DNA of 7,159 nt from Candidatus Sulfopaludibacter sp. SbA3 (lineage in GTDB: Bacteria > Acidobacteriota > Terriglobia > Bryobacterales > Bryobacteraceae), in the NCBI GenBank assembly GCA_900290315.1, contig OKRF01000052.1, forward strand, positions 9,477 to 16,635. Reading direction: 5' to 3'. Shown piece after piece: positions 6,949 through 7,159 of this stretch. Under the pieces are notes generated by a model. That model was not told where the DNA came from. It searched no databases and was given only the letters and a program-made list of their open reading frames with translations. The translations under genes were made by a program, and so were the position numbers. Every line of letters begins with the position of its first letter. The stretch's first letter is position 1.

Positions 6949-7159
6949 ATGAAAATGGCTGGAAAACGCATCGGGATTTCGCGACGGGCAAATTCGAGCC
7001 AGGCACGAAGATTCGCCAAAAGGCGGCGAATTTCGAGCCTGTTGGGGGGCCCACTCGTGGGCAACGATGGGTATGAAAATGGACGAACGCGTCGGGGTTT
7101 CGCGAAGGGGCAAATTCGAGCCAGGCACGAAGATTCGCCAAAAGGCGGCGAATTTCGAG
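6949..7159 (+). repeat. tandem array of the REP-like repeat (copies 2 and 3)
   Basis: Two units of about 122-124 bases start at 6949 and 7073. Each begins ATGAAAATGG, passes through a diverged stretch (CGCATCGGGATTTCGCGA against CGCGTCGGGGTTTCGCGA) and GGGCAAATT, then enters the hairpin repeat: copy 2 at 6995-7041 and copy 3 at 7117-7159, cut by the window end. In copy 2 the two outermost base pairs of the stem are lost (GCCTGTT instead of GCCTGGC). Between the units is the near-palindrome GCCCAC-TC-GTGGGC (7049-7062). The 122-base hairpin spacing is not a multiple of three, so this is not coding repeat DNA. Together with the hairpins before it, the gene-free 6847-7159 region holds only non-coding structure. 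Confidence 0.8.

Noticed and set aside
6824..7141. Minus-strand open frame of 105 codons in the tail
   Set aside because: It spans the tandem repeat; the repeat spacing is not a multiple of three, so the two copies are read in different frames, and no ribosome site is seen.

Overview
The window is GC-rich bacterial chromosomal DNA with tightly packed genes and short hairpin repeats between them. Gene content (an ACS-type sugar-acid transporter, a Gfo/Idh/MocA oxidoreductase, secreted hydrolase and cupin proteins with signal peptides, an rRNA methyltransferase) and REP-like palindromes fit a soil bacterium, possibly an acidobacterium of the Solibacter/Bryobacter kind. That assignment is inference from general resemblance; the window has no rRNA or other marker gene.

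Layout. Positions 1-154 hold one copy of a hairpin repeat and a short intergenic stretch. Positions 155-4041 are a three-gene minus-strand operon, transcribed from right to left: an MFS permease (4041-2758), a class III PLP aminotransferase (2751-1372) and a Gfo/Idh/MocA oxidoreductase (1369-155). The gene gaps are 6 and 2 bases. An AT-rich island upstream (about 4055-4110) holds a perfect TATAAT -10 box and an operator-like palindrome just downstream of it. The permease appears to lack any ATG, GTG or TTG start before its first membrane helix; the best placed start codon is ATC. Positions 4042-4292 are intergenic and hold a 68-base multi-part hairpin. Positions 4293-6352 are a second minus-strand unit, a secreted alpha/beta hydrolase (6352-5351) whose stop overlaps the TTG start of a short RsmB-type 16S rRNA m5C methyltransferase (5354-4293). 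A secreted cupin (6385-6846) diverges from it across only 32 bases. The tail, 6847-7159, has no gene: it holds two hairpins and a tandem pair of the same hairpin repeat that opens the window.

How the genes work together. The permease, aminotransferase and dehydrogenase are most simply read as an import and conversion module for a sugar acid, amino sugar or cyclitol: uptake, NAD(P)-linked oxidation or reduction of a hydroxyl/keto group, and transamination of a keto or aldehyde group. The substrate cannot be read from the sequence. The hydrolase-RsmB pair looks translationally coupled but has no obvious shared pathway. No mobile-element gene, CRISPR array, tRNA or rRNA was seen. The points most worth a second look are the non-canonical permease start with its promoter/operator, the altered substrate gate of the aminotransferase, the shortened RsmB, and the two hairpin repeat families, which share a similar AAAAG-containing tip.
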